The notes: a model not told the origin generated them from the letters alone. A stretch of 59,761 bases of DNA from a bacterium (GCA_028819295.1 JAPPMA010000072.1:1-59761); one strand, 5' to 3'; shown: positions 46,554 through 56,831, numbered from the stretch's first letter. Numbers and translations: made by a program.

Positions 46554-47660
46554 TTGGACTTCGCGCTCACTCCCGAATTGCTGGAGCTGCGCGACCGGGC
46601 GCGGGCCGTGGCCGCCGACGGGGTGGCCCGATTCGGGCGGCAAAACGATTCGTGGATCAACGGCTACTCCAAGGAGTTCGCCCGGATCATGGCCGACGAG
46701 GGTTGGATCGGAATGGGATGGCCGACGCAGTACGGGGGGCGGGCCCGGCCTCCCATAGAGCGGTTGATCGTGGCCGAGGAGATGATCGGCGCCGGGGCCC
46801 CGGTGGCGGCCATGTGGTTTGCCGACCGGCAGATGGGCCCGGCTCTGATCGCCTACGGCAGCGAGCAGCAGAAGGCCGAGTTCCTGCCCCAGATGCTGTC
46901 GGGGGAGTCCACTTGGTGCATCGGCATGAGCGAGCCCGATGCCGGCTCGGATCTGGCCTCCATCTCCACACGGGCGGTTCGCGACGGCGACCACTTCGTT
47001 ATCGACGGCCAGAAGATCTGGACCAGCTTCGCCAACCTGGCCGACTACTGCTATCTGATCTGCCGCACTGGTGACGAAGGCCCGCCCCATCGGGGGATCA
47101 GCGAGATCATCGTGCCCATGGACGCGCCGGGCATCGAGGTGCGACCGATCACCGACATGATCGCCAACCGTCATTTCTGCGAGATCTACTTCACCGGCGT
47201 GCGGGTGCCGTCAGAGAACCTGGTGGGCACCGAGGGCGATGCTTTCAAGCAGACCATGGCCCAGCTGGCCCACGAGCGGGGCGGGATCGACCGGTTGGTG
47301 TCCAATCGGGCGCTGTTTCGGCACGCCTGTTCGGTGGCCAACGGTTCTGACCCCCGAGTCCGCCAAGAGATCGCCCGGTTGGAGACCGAGTACCGGGTGG
47401 GACGTCTGCTGGTATATCGCGAGGTTCTCGGCCAGGCCCCTCAGGGCTTCAGCGCGGCCACCAAGGCGTTCTGCACTGAGCACGAGCAGCGGGTGGCCCA
47501 ATTTGCCGCTGCGAGTCTTGGGCCTTCGGTCCTGCTCGACCACGAGTGGACCAAGGCAATTTGCTATGCATCCGCTTACACCATCGCCGGCGGCACCTCC
47601 AACGTCATGCGCAACATCCTGGGCGAACGCGTCTTGGGCCTGCCCCGCGAACCCCGCTGA
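46554..47660 (+). CDS. Acyl-CoA dehydrogenase family protein
   Basis: 368 residues, FAD-dependent dehydrogenation of an acyl-CoA. Visible: the N-terminal helical domain; TWCIGMSEPDAGSDLASISTRA (FAD-binding beta domain); KIWTSFANLADYCYL; HFCEIYFTGVRVPSENLVG; and the C-terminal YASAYTIAGGTSNVMRNILGERVLGLP. The catalytic base is not obvious from motif alone. Start TTG 46554 immediately follows secG (7 bp) with no ribosome site, so it depends on the secG transcript. The substrate class is probably a steroid side chain or branched acyl-CoA, judged only by the neighbouring oxygenases. Confidence 0.9.
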   Translation: MDFALTPELLELRDRARAVAADGVARFGRQNDSWINGYSKEFARIMADEGWIGMGWPTQYGGRARPPIERLIVAEEMIGAGAPVAAMWFADRQMGPALIAYGSEQQKAEFLPQMLSGESTWCIGMSEPDAGSDLASISTRAVRDGDHFVIDGQKIWTSFANLADYCYLICRTGDEGPPHRGISEIIVPMDAPGIEVRPITDMIANRHFCEIYFTGVRVPSENLVGTEGDAFKQTMAQLAHERGGIDRLVSNRALFRHACSVANGSDPRVRQEIARLETEYRVGRLLVYREVLGQAPQGFSAATKAFCTEHEQRVAQFAAASLGPSVLLDHEWTKAICYASAYTIAGGTSNVMRNILGERVLGLPREPR

Positions 47661-47731
47661 CCGCTTGCCTAGGGGGGGTGGGCTGAGCGCCCCAGGGGCC
47701 ATGTCGGCCAAGTGAGTGAGAGGTGGCCAAG

Positions 47732-47923
47732 ATGTCTGAGAATCTGAACGTTGAAGAAGTTTCTTTCCAAGTCGAGGGGACCGCTGTCCGAAGTGACTTG
47801 TATACGCCGGCCGGGGAGGCGGAAGCGTGGCCGGTGGTAGTGATGGCCGAGGGTTGGTGCTACGTGAAGGCTCAACTCGTCGACGACACCGTCACTCCAC
47901 TGCAAACCTCCATCGTGTTGTAG
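47732..47923 (+). pseudogene. Alpha/beta hydrolase N-terminal remnant
   Basis: 63 codons: EEVSFQVEGTAVRSDLYTP then WPVVVMAEGWCYVK match the first ~45 residues of dienelactone-hydrolase/acetylxylan esterase-like alpha/beta hydrolases (usually ...PAVVMAGGWCYVKEL...). The homology then breaks off, and after 16 unrelated codons a stop occurs. The catalytic Ser, Asp and His regions are missing. The RHH/MazF toxin-antitoxin pair begins 18 bp later, so its insertion, or a deletion linked to it, probably cut the gene. GAGAGG before ATG 47732 is still recognisable. Confidence 0.6.
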
Positions 47924-47941
47924 CTCTGTTAGGCTACTTTT

Positions 47942-48193
47942 ATGTCTACAGCTAGATCTACAACGCTGCGGGTGCCTACAGAACTGCGAGACGAGATTGC
48001 TCGGCTCGCTGATGTGATGGACACGACGATGCAAGAGGTCGTGGCCGAAGCAGTGCGTGTGCTTGGCCGCGACAAGTGGTGGTCGTCGGTTCACGAAGCT
48101 CTCGACGATTTGGACGAGCAAGAGGTCGGCGGATATCAGGCCGAGGCCAAGACTCTGGAGGCCGCATCGCCGGATGGTTTGGATGGGGCTTGA
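47942..48193 (+). CDS. RHH-type antitoxin of a MazF-like toxin
   Basis: 83 residues. RSTTLRVPTELRDEIARLADVMDTTMQEVVAEAVRVL is a ribbon-helix-helix fold; the acidic tail would bind the toxin. ATG 47942 is 6 nt after TAGGCT (leaderless). The TGA overlaps the mazF start by 11 bp. RHH antitoxins paired with MazF/PemK toxins are common in actinobacteria. Confidence 0.8.
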   Translation: MSTARSTTLRVPTELRDEIARLADVMDTTMQEVVAEAVRVLGRDKWWSSVHEALDDLDEQEVGGYQAEAKTLEAASPDGLDGA

Positions 48194-48539
48194 GTCGCGG
48201 TTGATTCGAGGAGACATATGGGCTGTCGATTTCGGTTCTAATCCTGAGGATCCTGAACAAGCACTTCGTCGTCCTGCGTTGATCGTTTCCGACAACCGAC
48301 TGCATCATCCGAACCTGAAGATGGTGATTGTGGTACCAGGCACGTCAACGGTGCGGGGGGTGCCACTGCACGTGGTGGCCGAGCCGGATGGCCGCAATGG
48401 ATTGGATGAGCCGACGGCCTTTCAAATCGAACAAGTCAGAGCGGTTTCGGTTGGCCGCCTCCGGGAGCGGCTGGGCCAGCTTGATACAGTCGGCAGATAC
48501 GCCATAGACGAGATTCTGCGGAGTGCGCTCAGCCTGTAG
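48183..48539 (+). CDS. mazF: MazF/PemK-family endoribonuclease toxin
   Basis: 118 residues. IRGDIWAVDFGSNPEDPEQALRRPALIVSDN is the MazF N-terminal core with the conserved R-G-(D/E) and RPA(L/V)(I/V)-S motifs. MVIVVPGTSTVRGVPLHV and DEPTAFQIEQVRAVSVGRL match the second strand and the loop that binds RNA. Appears intact. Start ATG 48183 is inside the antitoxin gene; an upstream open frame of 42 codons is just the antitoxin region in another phase. The module sits on the breakpoint of the hydrolase remnant. Confidence 0.88.
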   Translation: MGLESRLIRGDIWAVDFGSNPEDPEQALRRPALIVSDNRLHHPNLKMVIVVPGTSTVRGVPLHVVAEPDGRNGLDEPTAFQIEQVRAVSVGRLRERLGQLDTVGRYAIDEILRSALSL

Positions 48540-48622
48540 CGGAGTCCGTAAGCGGCGCCTGGCCTGTCTGGGACTGGGAAATTGGACGTGCTCCTTTGGA
48601 GTGGATTTGAAATACTCGGGGC

Positions 48623-49489
48623 ATGTTTCGTGTGACTCAATTTTCGGATATGCACTTCTGTACCGAGCCGGAACGAGAGCCACGCAACACCGACGAATCT
48701 TGGGATGCGGTGTTCTCCGACGCGTTCGATTCGAGGCGGCCGCGGCCCGACCTAGTGGTGATCACCGGGGACATCGCCCACAACGGCACCGAGGCCGAGT
48801 ACGAGAAGGTGGTTGAGAAATTGTCGCGCCTCCCCGTCGATGCGGTGGTGTGTCCCGGAAATCACGACCGGCAGGTGCCCTTCGATGCGATATTGCCTCG
48901 GCCGGGCATCAGCAGCGGGCGCACTCTGCGGGTCGGGTCGTGGCTGTTCCTCTTCGCCGACTCCAACGCGGACGGGCGGGAGCAGCGCCCGGATGGATCG
49001 CTGGTGGACCGGGAGGACCGGACCCACGCGCACGGCCGTTTCGGGGATGCCGAAGTGTCATGGATCGCCGAGACCGTTGAGCGCAGCGACGCGGATCACG
49101 CCTTTGTGTGGACCCACCATCCACCGGGAGCCTTCGGTTTCTTCTATAAGGAGGACCATGACGCGGAATTCGCTCGGCTGATAGACGTAGCCCCCAAGAT
49201 CCGCGGGATGGGAGCTGGCCACACGCACACCAACACCACTCTGGAGTGTGCGGGGCGCCCTGTCCACCAGTGTCCATCGCTGTCGGTCAACCTCGACCTT
49301 GACGAGTACACCACGCTTCCGCCGGGATACCGCACCTACGAGTTCTTTGATGACGGGACGGTTGCCAGCGAAGCTCACCTGGTGGGGGAGGAGCAGTGGC
49401 CGAGCTTCTCTCTGACCGAAGCCGCCCGGCGCATGCTCCGAGGCGAGATCAGCTACGAGGAGATGAAGGCCGAACTGGCCGTCCAATGA
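48623..49489 (+). CDS. Calcineurin-like metallophosphoesterase
   Basis: 288 residues. All metal-binding motifs are present: FSDMHF (DxH), VVITGDIAHNG (GDxxxxG), PGNHD, THHPP and GAGHTHTN. The layout matches the 3',5'-cyclic-AMP phosphodiesterase/CpdA-like branch, though substrates in this branch vary widely. No signal peptide, so cytoplasmic. ATG 48623; an AATACT box lies 6 nt upstream, a weaker form of the leaderless pattern. It is followed 39 bp later by katG. Confidence 0.85.
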   Translation: MFRVTQFSDMHFCTEPEREPRNTDESWDAVFSDAFDSRRPRPDLVVITGDIAHNGTEAEYEKVVEKLSRLPVDAVVCPGNHDRQVPFDAILPRPGISSGRTLRVGSWLFLFADSNADGREQRPDGSLVDREDRTHAHGRFGDAEVSWIAETVERSDADHAFVWTHHPPGAFGFFYKEDHDAEFARLIDVAPKIRGMGAGHTHTNTTLECAGRPVHQCPSLSVNLDLDEYTTLPPGYRTYEFFDDGTVASEAHLVGEEQWPSFSLTEAARRMLRGEISYEEMKAELAVQ

Positions 49490-51712
<2,223 letters not shown>

Positions 51713-51865
51713 GGACGGCGCTGACCAGCCGGTCAGCGGGACTTCTCTCCCCGAACGCGTCGAGACGGATTCCAATCGCCTGACCGTGGTGCCTCCACCC
51801 TTACCGGGCCCTCGCTGCCTGCCAATTCGTGCCGCGCCCTGTTTCTGGGAGTGTGCCCGCTAGAA

Positions 51866-51952
51866 GCTGGCATTAGCGGCTCTACGCGACGAAGCTGGGA
51901 CCGGGGTGTTTTGAGGGTCCACCACTGAGGTGGGGGCCTCGCTGGCATTAGC
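51866..51952. repeat. 12-bp direct repeat and hairpin in the katG-epimerase gap
   Basis: GCTGGCATTAGC occurs at 51866-51877 and 51941-51952. Between the copies CCACC-ACTGA-GGTGG forms a 5-bp stem that could end katG transcription weakly. Otherwise the 272-bp gap 51713-51984 holds nothing I recognise. Confidence 0.35.
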
Positions 51953-51984
51953 TTGGGTCTCCCAAGCTGCCAAAGGAGCTCGTT

Positions 51985-52878
51985 GTGGAGTTGCGGAATA
52001 AGACCATTGTGGTGACGGGGCCGACGGGGATGGTGGGGCCACCGCTGTGCAAGTCGCTGGCCGCCGATAATCGGGTGATTGCGCTGGCCCGGTTCTCAGA
52101 CCCCGATGCCCGGGCTGATCTGGAGGCGAGGGGAGTGGAGTGCATCGCCGTGGATTTCGTGACCGCCGACTTCTCGGCGGTTCCCCGCGATGTGGACGTG
52201 GTGGTGAATCTGGCGGTTATCAAGACCGGCGACTGGAAGACAGACCTGGCGGTTTGCTCGGAGGCCACCGGGCGTCTGATGAGCCATTTCCGCGACGCGG
52301 AGGCGTTCCTGCATTGCTCATCGGGGGCGGTGTATCAGCCCAACGGGGGCCAGCCGTTCACCGAGGACAGCCCCCATGGCAATCACCACGCCCACATGAT
52401 GCCCACCTATTCGATCTGCAAGATCGCCGGCGAGTCGGTGGCCCGGTTCGGGGCCACCGAATTCGATCTGCCCACGGTGATCGCCCGGCTCAACGTGCCC
52501 TACGGCGACACCGCCGGCTGGCCGCTGTTCCACCTGCTGATGATGCGGGCGGGCATGGACATCGAGGTGCATACCGATGGTGCCCGCTACAACCTCATCC
52601 ACGACGAGGACATCGCCGCTGACCTTCCCGTTTTGCTGGATCAGGCATCGGTTCCCGCCACCACCTTGAACTGGGCCAGCCCAGTGCTGGTGTCGATCGC
52701 CGAGTGGTGCGCCTTCATGGCCGAGATAGACGGCTGCGGCCCACCCAAGATCGTGGAGGCCGACACCGCCATTCCCAGCACGGTGATGGACACCAGCCGC
52801 ATCATGGCCCTGCGCCCCGACCGCCTGGTGGGCTGGCAAGACGGCATCCGCCGCCTAGTCGAAAACCATCCCGCCTGA
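51985..52878 (+). CDS. NAD-dependent epimerase/dehydratase family protein
   Basis: 297 residues, extended short-chain dehydrogenase fold. Cofactor motif VVTGPTGMVGPPL (about 9-21, GxxGxxG), catalytic Tyr and Lys in PTYSICKIAGES (YxxxK), Ser in LHCSSGAVYQ. It acts on a sugar nucleotide or a similar polyol/keto substrate; not assignable from sequence. GTG 51985 has AGGAG 7 nt upstream, one of the clearer ribosome sites here. tRNA-Leu follows 70 bp downstream. Confidence 0.85.
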   Translation: MELRNKTIVVTGPTGMVGPPLCKSLAADNRVIALARFSDPDARADLEARGVECIAVDFVTADFSAVPRDVDVVVNLAVIKTGDWKTDLAVCSEATGRLMSHFRDAEAFLHCSSGAVYQPNGGQPFTEDSPHGNHHAHMMPTYSICKIAGESVARFGATEFDLPTVIARLNVPYGDTAGWPLFHLLMMRAGMDIEVHTDGARYNLIHDEDIAADLPVLLDQASVPATTLNWASPVLVSIAEWCAFMAEIDGCGPPKIVEADTAIPSTVMDTSRIMALRPDRLVGWQDGIRRLVENHPA

Positions 52879-52948
52879 TCGGTATCCCATAGAGTAAACA
52901 AGCCCCGGCGCGATAGGGTGCCCTCTGCGCCGGATTCACGGCGTCCAC

Positions 52949-53033
52949 GTCGGAGTGGCGGAATTGGCAGACGCGCTAGCTTGAGGGGCTAGTGCCCAAT
53001 ACGGGCGTGGGGGTTCAAGTCCCCCCTCCGACA
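52949..53033 (+). tRNA. tRNA-Leu (anticodon GAG)
   Basis: 85 nt. Acceptor GTCGGAG pairs with CTCCGAC (53026-53032), discriminator A at 53033, no encoded CCA. The anticodon stem CTAGC/GCTAG encloses TTGAGGG, giving anticodon GAG for CUC/CUU codons. A long variable arm (class II) and GGTTCAAGTCC T-arm are present. Confidence 0.96.
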
Positions 53034-53088
53034 CTGAGCACGATGACAACACGACTTCCGACGCCGATGTCTGCGCCGGCGGGATCAA

Positions 53089-53907
53089 TCAGTCGCCTGA
53101 CAGAAAGCCGATCAGCGGCGCGGTGCTGCCGCCGTCCACGAGCAGATCCGTGCCCGTTACGAAGGAGGCCCCGGGAGAGCACAGGAACTCGACCACGGCG
53201 GCGATCTCATCGGGCTGGCCCACTCGCCGAAGCGGTGTCATCTCGATGATGTTCTGCATCAGCGGCTGCACGGCGAGCTCTTGTTGGCCCATCGGCGTCT
53301 CGATGATGCCCGGGGAAAGCGACATTATTCGGGCGCCCTTGGCCCCCCATTCCCAAGCCCTCCGGAGAACCTCTTGGCGCACCGCCCATTTCGACCAGGT
53401 GTAGGCAAGGTCGGGTTGGTTGACGCCGACGGCCTCGGCGTCGGCCAGAAAACCCTCCGCCAGCGGCTCGGCCATCACCGCCGCTATCTCGGCGTCGCTG
53501 CCATCGATGAGGTGCCCGGCCTGCGAGGCCACCACCACCACAGCAGTCTCCCCGTTGGCGAGCGGGGCCAGCGCGTCGAGGAGCCGCACCGTGCCTGCGA
53601 GATTGACGTCGAGAATCCGCCGGGCATCGGCCATGGTCGGGCTCAGGCCGGCGGTGTGGGCCACCGCCCGCAAGTGCCCGTGCTCGGCCACTGCGGCAGC
53701 GATCCGCTCGCCGCTGTCGGCCTCGGTGAGATCCACTTGCATGGGCACCACAGTCCCCAGATCACCGAGTTCCCGGGCCGCGGCCTCGGTTCGGGCGGCG
53801 TCGATGTCGGTCAGGATCACAACATCGCCAGCGGCCAGAAAGCGGGCGGCGCAGGCTGAGCCCATCCCCCCCGCTCCTCCGGTGATGATGCTCGTGGGGA
53901 AGGTCAT
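53089..53907 (-). CDS. Short-chain dehydrogenase/reductase
   Basis: 272 residues from ATG 53907. Cofactor motif [19 protein letters not shown] (TGxxxGxG), then VILTDID with Asp after the second strand, which favours NAD(H). The active-site Tyr and Lys are in AYTWSKWAV (YxxxK). [17 protein letters not shown] and [13 protein letters not shown] are standard family ends. GAAGG lies shortly upstream. The extra 29 codons of open frame before it are non-homologous. Substrate unknown; a hydroxysteroid or 3-hydroxyacyl role would suit the neighbourhood. Confidence 0.9.
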   Translation of the reverse strand: MTFPTSIITGGAGGMGSACAARFLAAGDVVILTDIDAARTEAAARELGDLGTVVPMQVDLTEADSGERIAAAVAEHGHLRAVAHTAGLSPTMADARRILDVNLAGTVRLLDALAPLANGETAVVVVASQAGHLIDGSDAEIAAVMAEPLAEGFLADAEAVGVNQPDLAYTWSKWAVRQEVLRRAWEWGAKGARIMSLSPGIIETPMGQQELAVQPLMQNIIEMTPLRRVGQPDEIAAVVEFLCSPGASFVTGTDLLVDGGSTAPLIGFLSGD

Positions 53908-53965
53908 GCCCAACCTTCGCGCCGCTGGCACTGCCGGCCAAAATTGGCTGCCGCAAGCAGCTAGG

Positions 53966-54063
53966 GCCACCACCGCCAGGGGCGCATCCGCCACCGAGCA
54001 GTGGTGGCCCGAGCAAAGGCGATGAACCTGGACCGCTTCGATCTCGATCGGGCCAACTTCTGA
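53966..54063 (+). pseudogene. katG remnant with nearly all of the gene deleted
   Basis: 53966-54016 encodes [17 protein letters not shown], matching residues 13-29 of the intact KatG ([17 protein letters not shown]) with about 88% DNA identity. Six bases later ATG 54022 opens [13 protein letters not shown] and a stop, matching the KatG C-terminus (MDLDRFDLA). The ~690 codons in between are gone and the two parts are out of frame. The remnant lies 4 kb from the intact katG in the same orientation. Confidence 0.75.
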
Positions 54064-54098
54064 TCGAGGAAGTCTGATCTGCTGCTATCAGATCGCGC

Positions 54099-54129
54099 CA
54101 TTGCGACGGTGAGGTTCACCATCGCAATG
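54099..54129 (+). promoter_or_regulatory. Long hairpin upstream of the HAD gene
   Basis: CATTGCGA (54099-54106) pairs with TCGCAATG (54122-54129). Inside it GGTGA (54108-54112) pairs with TCACC (54116-54120) around a GGT loop. Together this is a 13-bp stem with one C-A mismatch. There is no T-tract. It could be a terminator for the decayed katG copy, an operator, or a recombination-linked structure. Confidence 0.5.
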
Positions 54130-54150
54130 ACGGCTCAGTAATCTCTGTGC

Positions 54151-54516
54151 ATCCTGATCTCGTTTGACATCGACGGCACGCTGGAGTGCGGGGACCCGCC
54201 GGGGCCGATCTTGCTGGATGCGATGCGCCAGGCCAAGGCCAGGGGCTATGTGATCGGCAGCGGCTCCGATCGGGTCCGCTCCGACCAGCAGCGCCTGTGG
54301 GACATCCACGGGATCGATGTGGACTTCGTGGGCGGCAAACACCACTTGGACGAGGTGCGGAACCAGTTTGAGGCATCCCGCTACATCCACATCGGCGACA
54401 CCGAAGTCGACCGGTACTTTGCCGAGGCCGCCGGGTTCGAGTTCCTGCATGTGGAGGATCTCAACGGTGTTTCCGACGCGCTGGCCGGCACTGATTTCTT
54501 TGATTGGCTGGGCTAG
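54151..54516 (+). CDS. HAD-superfamily hydrolase-like protein with non-standard start
   Basis: 121 residues. SFDIDGTLE is the HAD nucleophile motif (DxDGT), followed by GYVIGSGSDRVRSDQQRLW and YIHIGDTEVDRYFAEAAGF, the later acidic motif. After the in-frame stop TAA (54139-54141) there is no ATG, GTG or TTG before the DxDGT motif; the first TTG (54211) would cut it off. TAATCT lies exactly 6 nt before ATC 54151, where homologues begin (xLISFDIDGT), so an ATC or a nearby CTG (54145 or 54154) start is likely. Its TAG overlaps the cysteine desulfurase stop (CTAG). Phosphatase activity plausible; substrate unknown. Confidence 0.7.
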   Translation: MLISFDIDGTLECGDPPGPILLDAMRQAKARGYVIGSGSDRVRSDQQRLWDIHGIDVDFVGGKHHLDEVRNQFEASRYIHIGDTEVDRYFAEAAGFEFLHVEDLNGVSDALAGTDFFDWLG

Positions 54517-55649
54517 GTTCGCAGTTCCCGCAACTCAGCCAGGGAAGCCTCAAGGGCTTGGGCCGCGGCGCCCACATCTTCGTCGGCAGTCGACCAGCCC
54601 ACTGACAGGCGCAGTGAGTGGTGGGCATCCACGCCCATGGCCTCGAGCACTGGCGACGGCTCAAGAGACTCCGATGCGCACGAGCTGCCGGAGTGGGCGG
54701 CCACCCCGGCCCGGTCCAGGGCGATCAGCACGGCCTGGGGGGCCACGTCGGCGATGCCCAGGCATACCAGGTGGGGGAGGCGCTCGGTCGGGTGGCCGTA
54801 CACGACGACGCCCTCGATGGTCTGGGCCAGGTCGCGTAGCTTGTCGGTTTGGGACCGGGCCCGGACGGCCTCTTGATCCAAACCGCCGTCTCGGAGCGAC
54901 CCGCAGGCGGCGGCAAATCCCGCTATGGCCGCCCCATTCTCCAGGCCCGCCCGCCGGGCCCGCTCCTGGTCTCCGCCTTCCAGCAGCGGCACGAGTCGCA
55001 CCCCGCGGCGCACCAGCAGGGCGCCGGAACCCGGCGGGCCCCCGAGCTTGTGAGCGCTGATCGACATCAAATCGGCGCCCACCTCGCCAAAGCCGATCGG
55101 GACTCGGCCCGCGGCCGCAGCGGCATCCACATGGATCAGCACATCGGGGGACCGCTCCCGGCAAGCGGCCACCACCTCGGCCACCGGCTGCACCGTGCCC
55201 ACTTCGTGGTTGGCCCACTGGCAGTGGACGGCGGCGGTGTCGGGGCCGATGGCTGCGGCCATCTCGGCGGGGTCCACCTGCCCGGTGCTGTCAACCCCCA
55301 CCACGGTGGCCCGATGGTCGCCCGCTTCCAGCCGCTCGACCGACAGCCGCACCGCCGAGTGCTCCACCGCACTGAGCACCTGGTGGGCTCCTCGGTACGA
55401 CGCCCCTCGTACCGCAGCGGCAATCGACTCAGTAGCTCCGCTGGTGAACACCACTTCCCGGGAGCGGGCGCCGAAGCAGTCGGCCACCTTCTGGCGGGCC
55501 TGTTCGATCTCATGGCGGGCGCTGAGCGCCTCGGCATGCATCCGGGAGGGATCGCCGTGCCCAGCGGCCCACCATTGATCCATGGCCGACAGCGCCTCGG
55601 GCCGGAGGGGCGAGGTGGACGCGTGGTCGAGATAGTGACGACTGGTCAC
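54513..55649 (-). CDS. Cysteine desulfurase (NifS/IscS type)
   Basis: 378 residues, PLP-dependent, supplies sulfur for Fe-S clusters and tRNA thiolation. YLDHASTSPLRPEAL at the start, FTSGATESIAAAV, the PLP Lys in SISAHKLGGPPGSGALLVRRG and the catalytic Cys loop SGSSCASESLEPS are all present. The long Cys loop and GSGALL point to the IscS/NifS (group I) form. GTG 55649 was chosen where homology starts; a further 129 codons are open upstream but are the shadow of mrp. It is divergent from mrp across 39 bp, and both act in Fe-S metabolism. Confidence 0.9.
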   Translation of the reverse strand: MTSRHYLDHASTSPLRPEALSAMDQWWAAGHGDPSRMHAEALSARHEIEQARQKVADCFGARSREVVFTSGATESIAAAVRGASYRGAHQVLSAVEHSAVRLSVERLEAGDHRATVVGVDSTGQVDPAEMAAAIGPDTAAVHCQWANHEVGTVQPVAEVVAACRERSPDVLIHVDAAAAAGRVPIGFGEVGADLMSISAHKLGGPPGSGALLVRRGVRLVPLLEGGDQERARRAGLENGAAIAGFAAACGSLRDGGLDQEAVRARSQTDKLRDLAQTIEGVVVYGHPTERLPHLVCLGIADVAPQAVLIALDRAGVAAHSGSSCASESLEPSPVLEAMGVDAHHSLRLSVGWSTADEDVGAAAQALEASLAELRELRT

Positions 55650-55688
55650 GGCACAGGGATTTCTGAGTCGATGCCGTAATCTACCGGC

Positions 55689-56531
55689 ATGGCTCCCGCA
55701 GGCGACACCCCCGCCCCGCCTCGTCGGACCATCCCGTTCGCCAACCCGCAGTCCACCACACGCGTGATGCTGATCGCCTCCGGCAAGGGCGGCGTGGGCA
55801 AGTCGTCGGTCACGGTCAATTTGGGTGTCGCCCTGGCCGCAGCAGGGCATCGCACTGCGGTGGTGGACGCCGACGTGTGGGGCTTCTCCGTGCCCCGGAT
55901 GCTGGGCATCGGCCAGATGCCGGAAATGGCGGGCGAGATGATCGTGCCGCCTGAGGCCCACGGCGTGCGGTGCATCTCCATGGGTTTCTTCGCCGAGGAG
56001 GACCAAGCGGTGATCTGGCGGGGGCCCATGCTCCACAAGGCGCTGGAGCAGTTCCTCACCGACGTGGCCTGGAACGACCCCGACTACCTGCTGGTGGACT
56101 TACCGCCGGGCACCGGCGACATCTCCATCTCCCTGGCCCAGTTCCTGCCCCGCTCCGAGGTGTACGTGGTGACCACCCCCCAGCCCGCCGCCCAGCGGGT
56201 GGCCCAGCGGGCCGCGTTCATGGCCGAGAAGGTGAACCTCACCGTGCGAGGGGTGATCGAGAACATGAGCTGGTTCACCGGCGACGACGGCAAGCGCTAC
56301 GAGCTGTTCGGCGCCGGAGGGGGGCGGGTGCTGGCCGACCGGCTCGACGTGCCCCTGATCGGTCAGGTGCCGCTTCTGCCCGCGCTGCGGGAGGGAGCTG
56401 ACGCAGGCCGTCCGATTGCGGCGGAGGCCCCTGACTCTGAAGCGGGCCGGGCGTTCTCGGCCATGGCCGCCCACCTGGTGGAACATCCCCCGCCCCGGCG
56501 GATCTACCGTCCAGAGCTCAAGATCAACTAG
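55689..56531 (+). CDS. mrp: Mrp/ApbC-family P-loop ATPase, Fe-S carrier
   Basis: 280 residues. Deviant Walker A SGKGGVGKSSVTVNLG (about 32-47), VDADVWGFSVPRML, and YLLVDLPPGTGDISISL. The segment ENMSWFTGDDGKRYELFGAGGG corresponds to the site where most Mrp proteins have CxxC; both cysteines are absent, as I recall for actinobacterial members, so cluster binding may differ. The domain of unknown function that often precedes the ATPase is missing (short form). ATG 55689 is 6 nt after TAATCT (leaderless). Next to cysteine desulfurase, consistent with Fe-S assembly. Confidence 0.9.
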   Translation: MAPAGDTPAPPRRTIPFANPQSTTRVMLIASGKGGVGKSSVTVNLGVALAAAGHRTAVVDADVWGFSVPRMLGIGQMPEMAGEMIVPPEAHGVRCISMGFFAEEDQAVIWRGPMLHKALEQFLTDVAWNDPDYLLVDLPPGTGDISISLAQFLPRSEVYVVTTPQPAAQRVAQRAAFMAEKVNLTVRGVIENMSWFTGDDGKRYELFGAGGGRVLADRLDVPLIGQVPLLPALREGADAGRPIAAEAPDSEAGRAFSAMAAHLVEHPPPRRIYRPELKIN

Positions 56532-56557
56532 CAGGTTCGAGCCAAGGAGACTGCTCA

Positions 56558-56578
56558 ATGAAAAGGAAGGCCCTATGA
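56558..56578 (+). CDS. Six-residue leader peptide coupled to the DUF3107 gene
   Basis: AAGGAGA (56544-56550) precedes ATG 56558 at a normal distance. The frame reads MKRKAL and its TGA overlaps the DUF3107 ATG (CTATGA). Such a minicistron would deliver ribosomes to the next start by termination-reinitiation. It may be incidental, since AAGGAAGG inside it also serves as the ribosome site for the next gene. Confidence 0.4.
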   Translation: MKRKAL

Positions 56579-56805
56579 ACGTCCGCATCGGTGTGATCCG
56601 TAGCCAGAAGGAGATCGAGGTGGAACTCGACCCGGATTCCAACCTGGACACGGTGAAGAAGGCCATCACTTCGGGGCTGGCATCCGGTGAGATGCTGTGG
56701 CTGACCGACAACCGCGGCCGCGAGGTGGGGGTTCCGGCAGCCAGCGTGGCCTATGTGGAGCTGGATCCCTCGGGCGGCGGCCGTTCCATCGGTTTCGGGG
56801 GTTGA
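56575..56805 (+). CDS. DUF3107 family protein
   Basis: 76 residues. MNVRIGVIRSQKEIEVELD..., then MLWLTDNRGREVGVPAASVAYVEL and an RSIGFGG end are the whole of the actinobacterial DUF3107 family, small ATP-binding-like or regulatory proteins of unknown function. ATG 56575 has AAGGAAGG upstream and overlaps the stop of a six-codon leader. It lies 43 bp after mrp and 26 bp before pdtaS on the same strand. The family is nearly confined to actinobacteria and supports the taxonomic call. Confidence 0.88.
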   Translation: MNVRIGVIRSQKEIEVELDPDSNLDTVKKAITSGLASGEMLWLTDNRGREVGVPAASVAYVELDPSGGGRSIGFGG

Positions 56806-56831
56806 TCGGCGCCCTCCCCTAAACTTGTCCA

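Noticed and set aside
53420..54025. Long plus-strand frame opposite the SDR gene ending in the katG-like segment
   Set aside because: Only the last ~20 codons are KatG-like; the rest is the complement of the SDR gene, so it is not a fusion gene.
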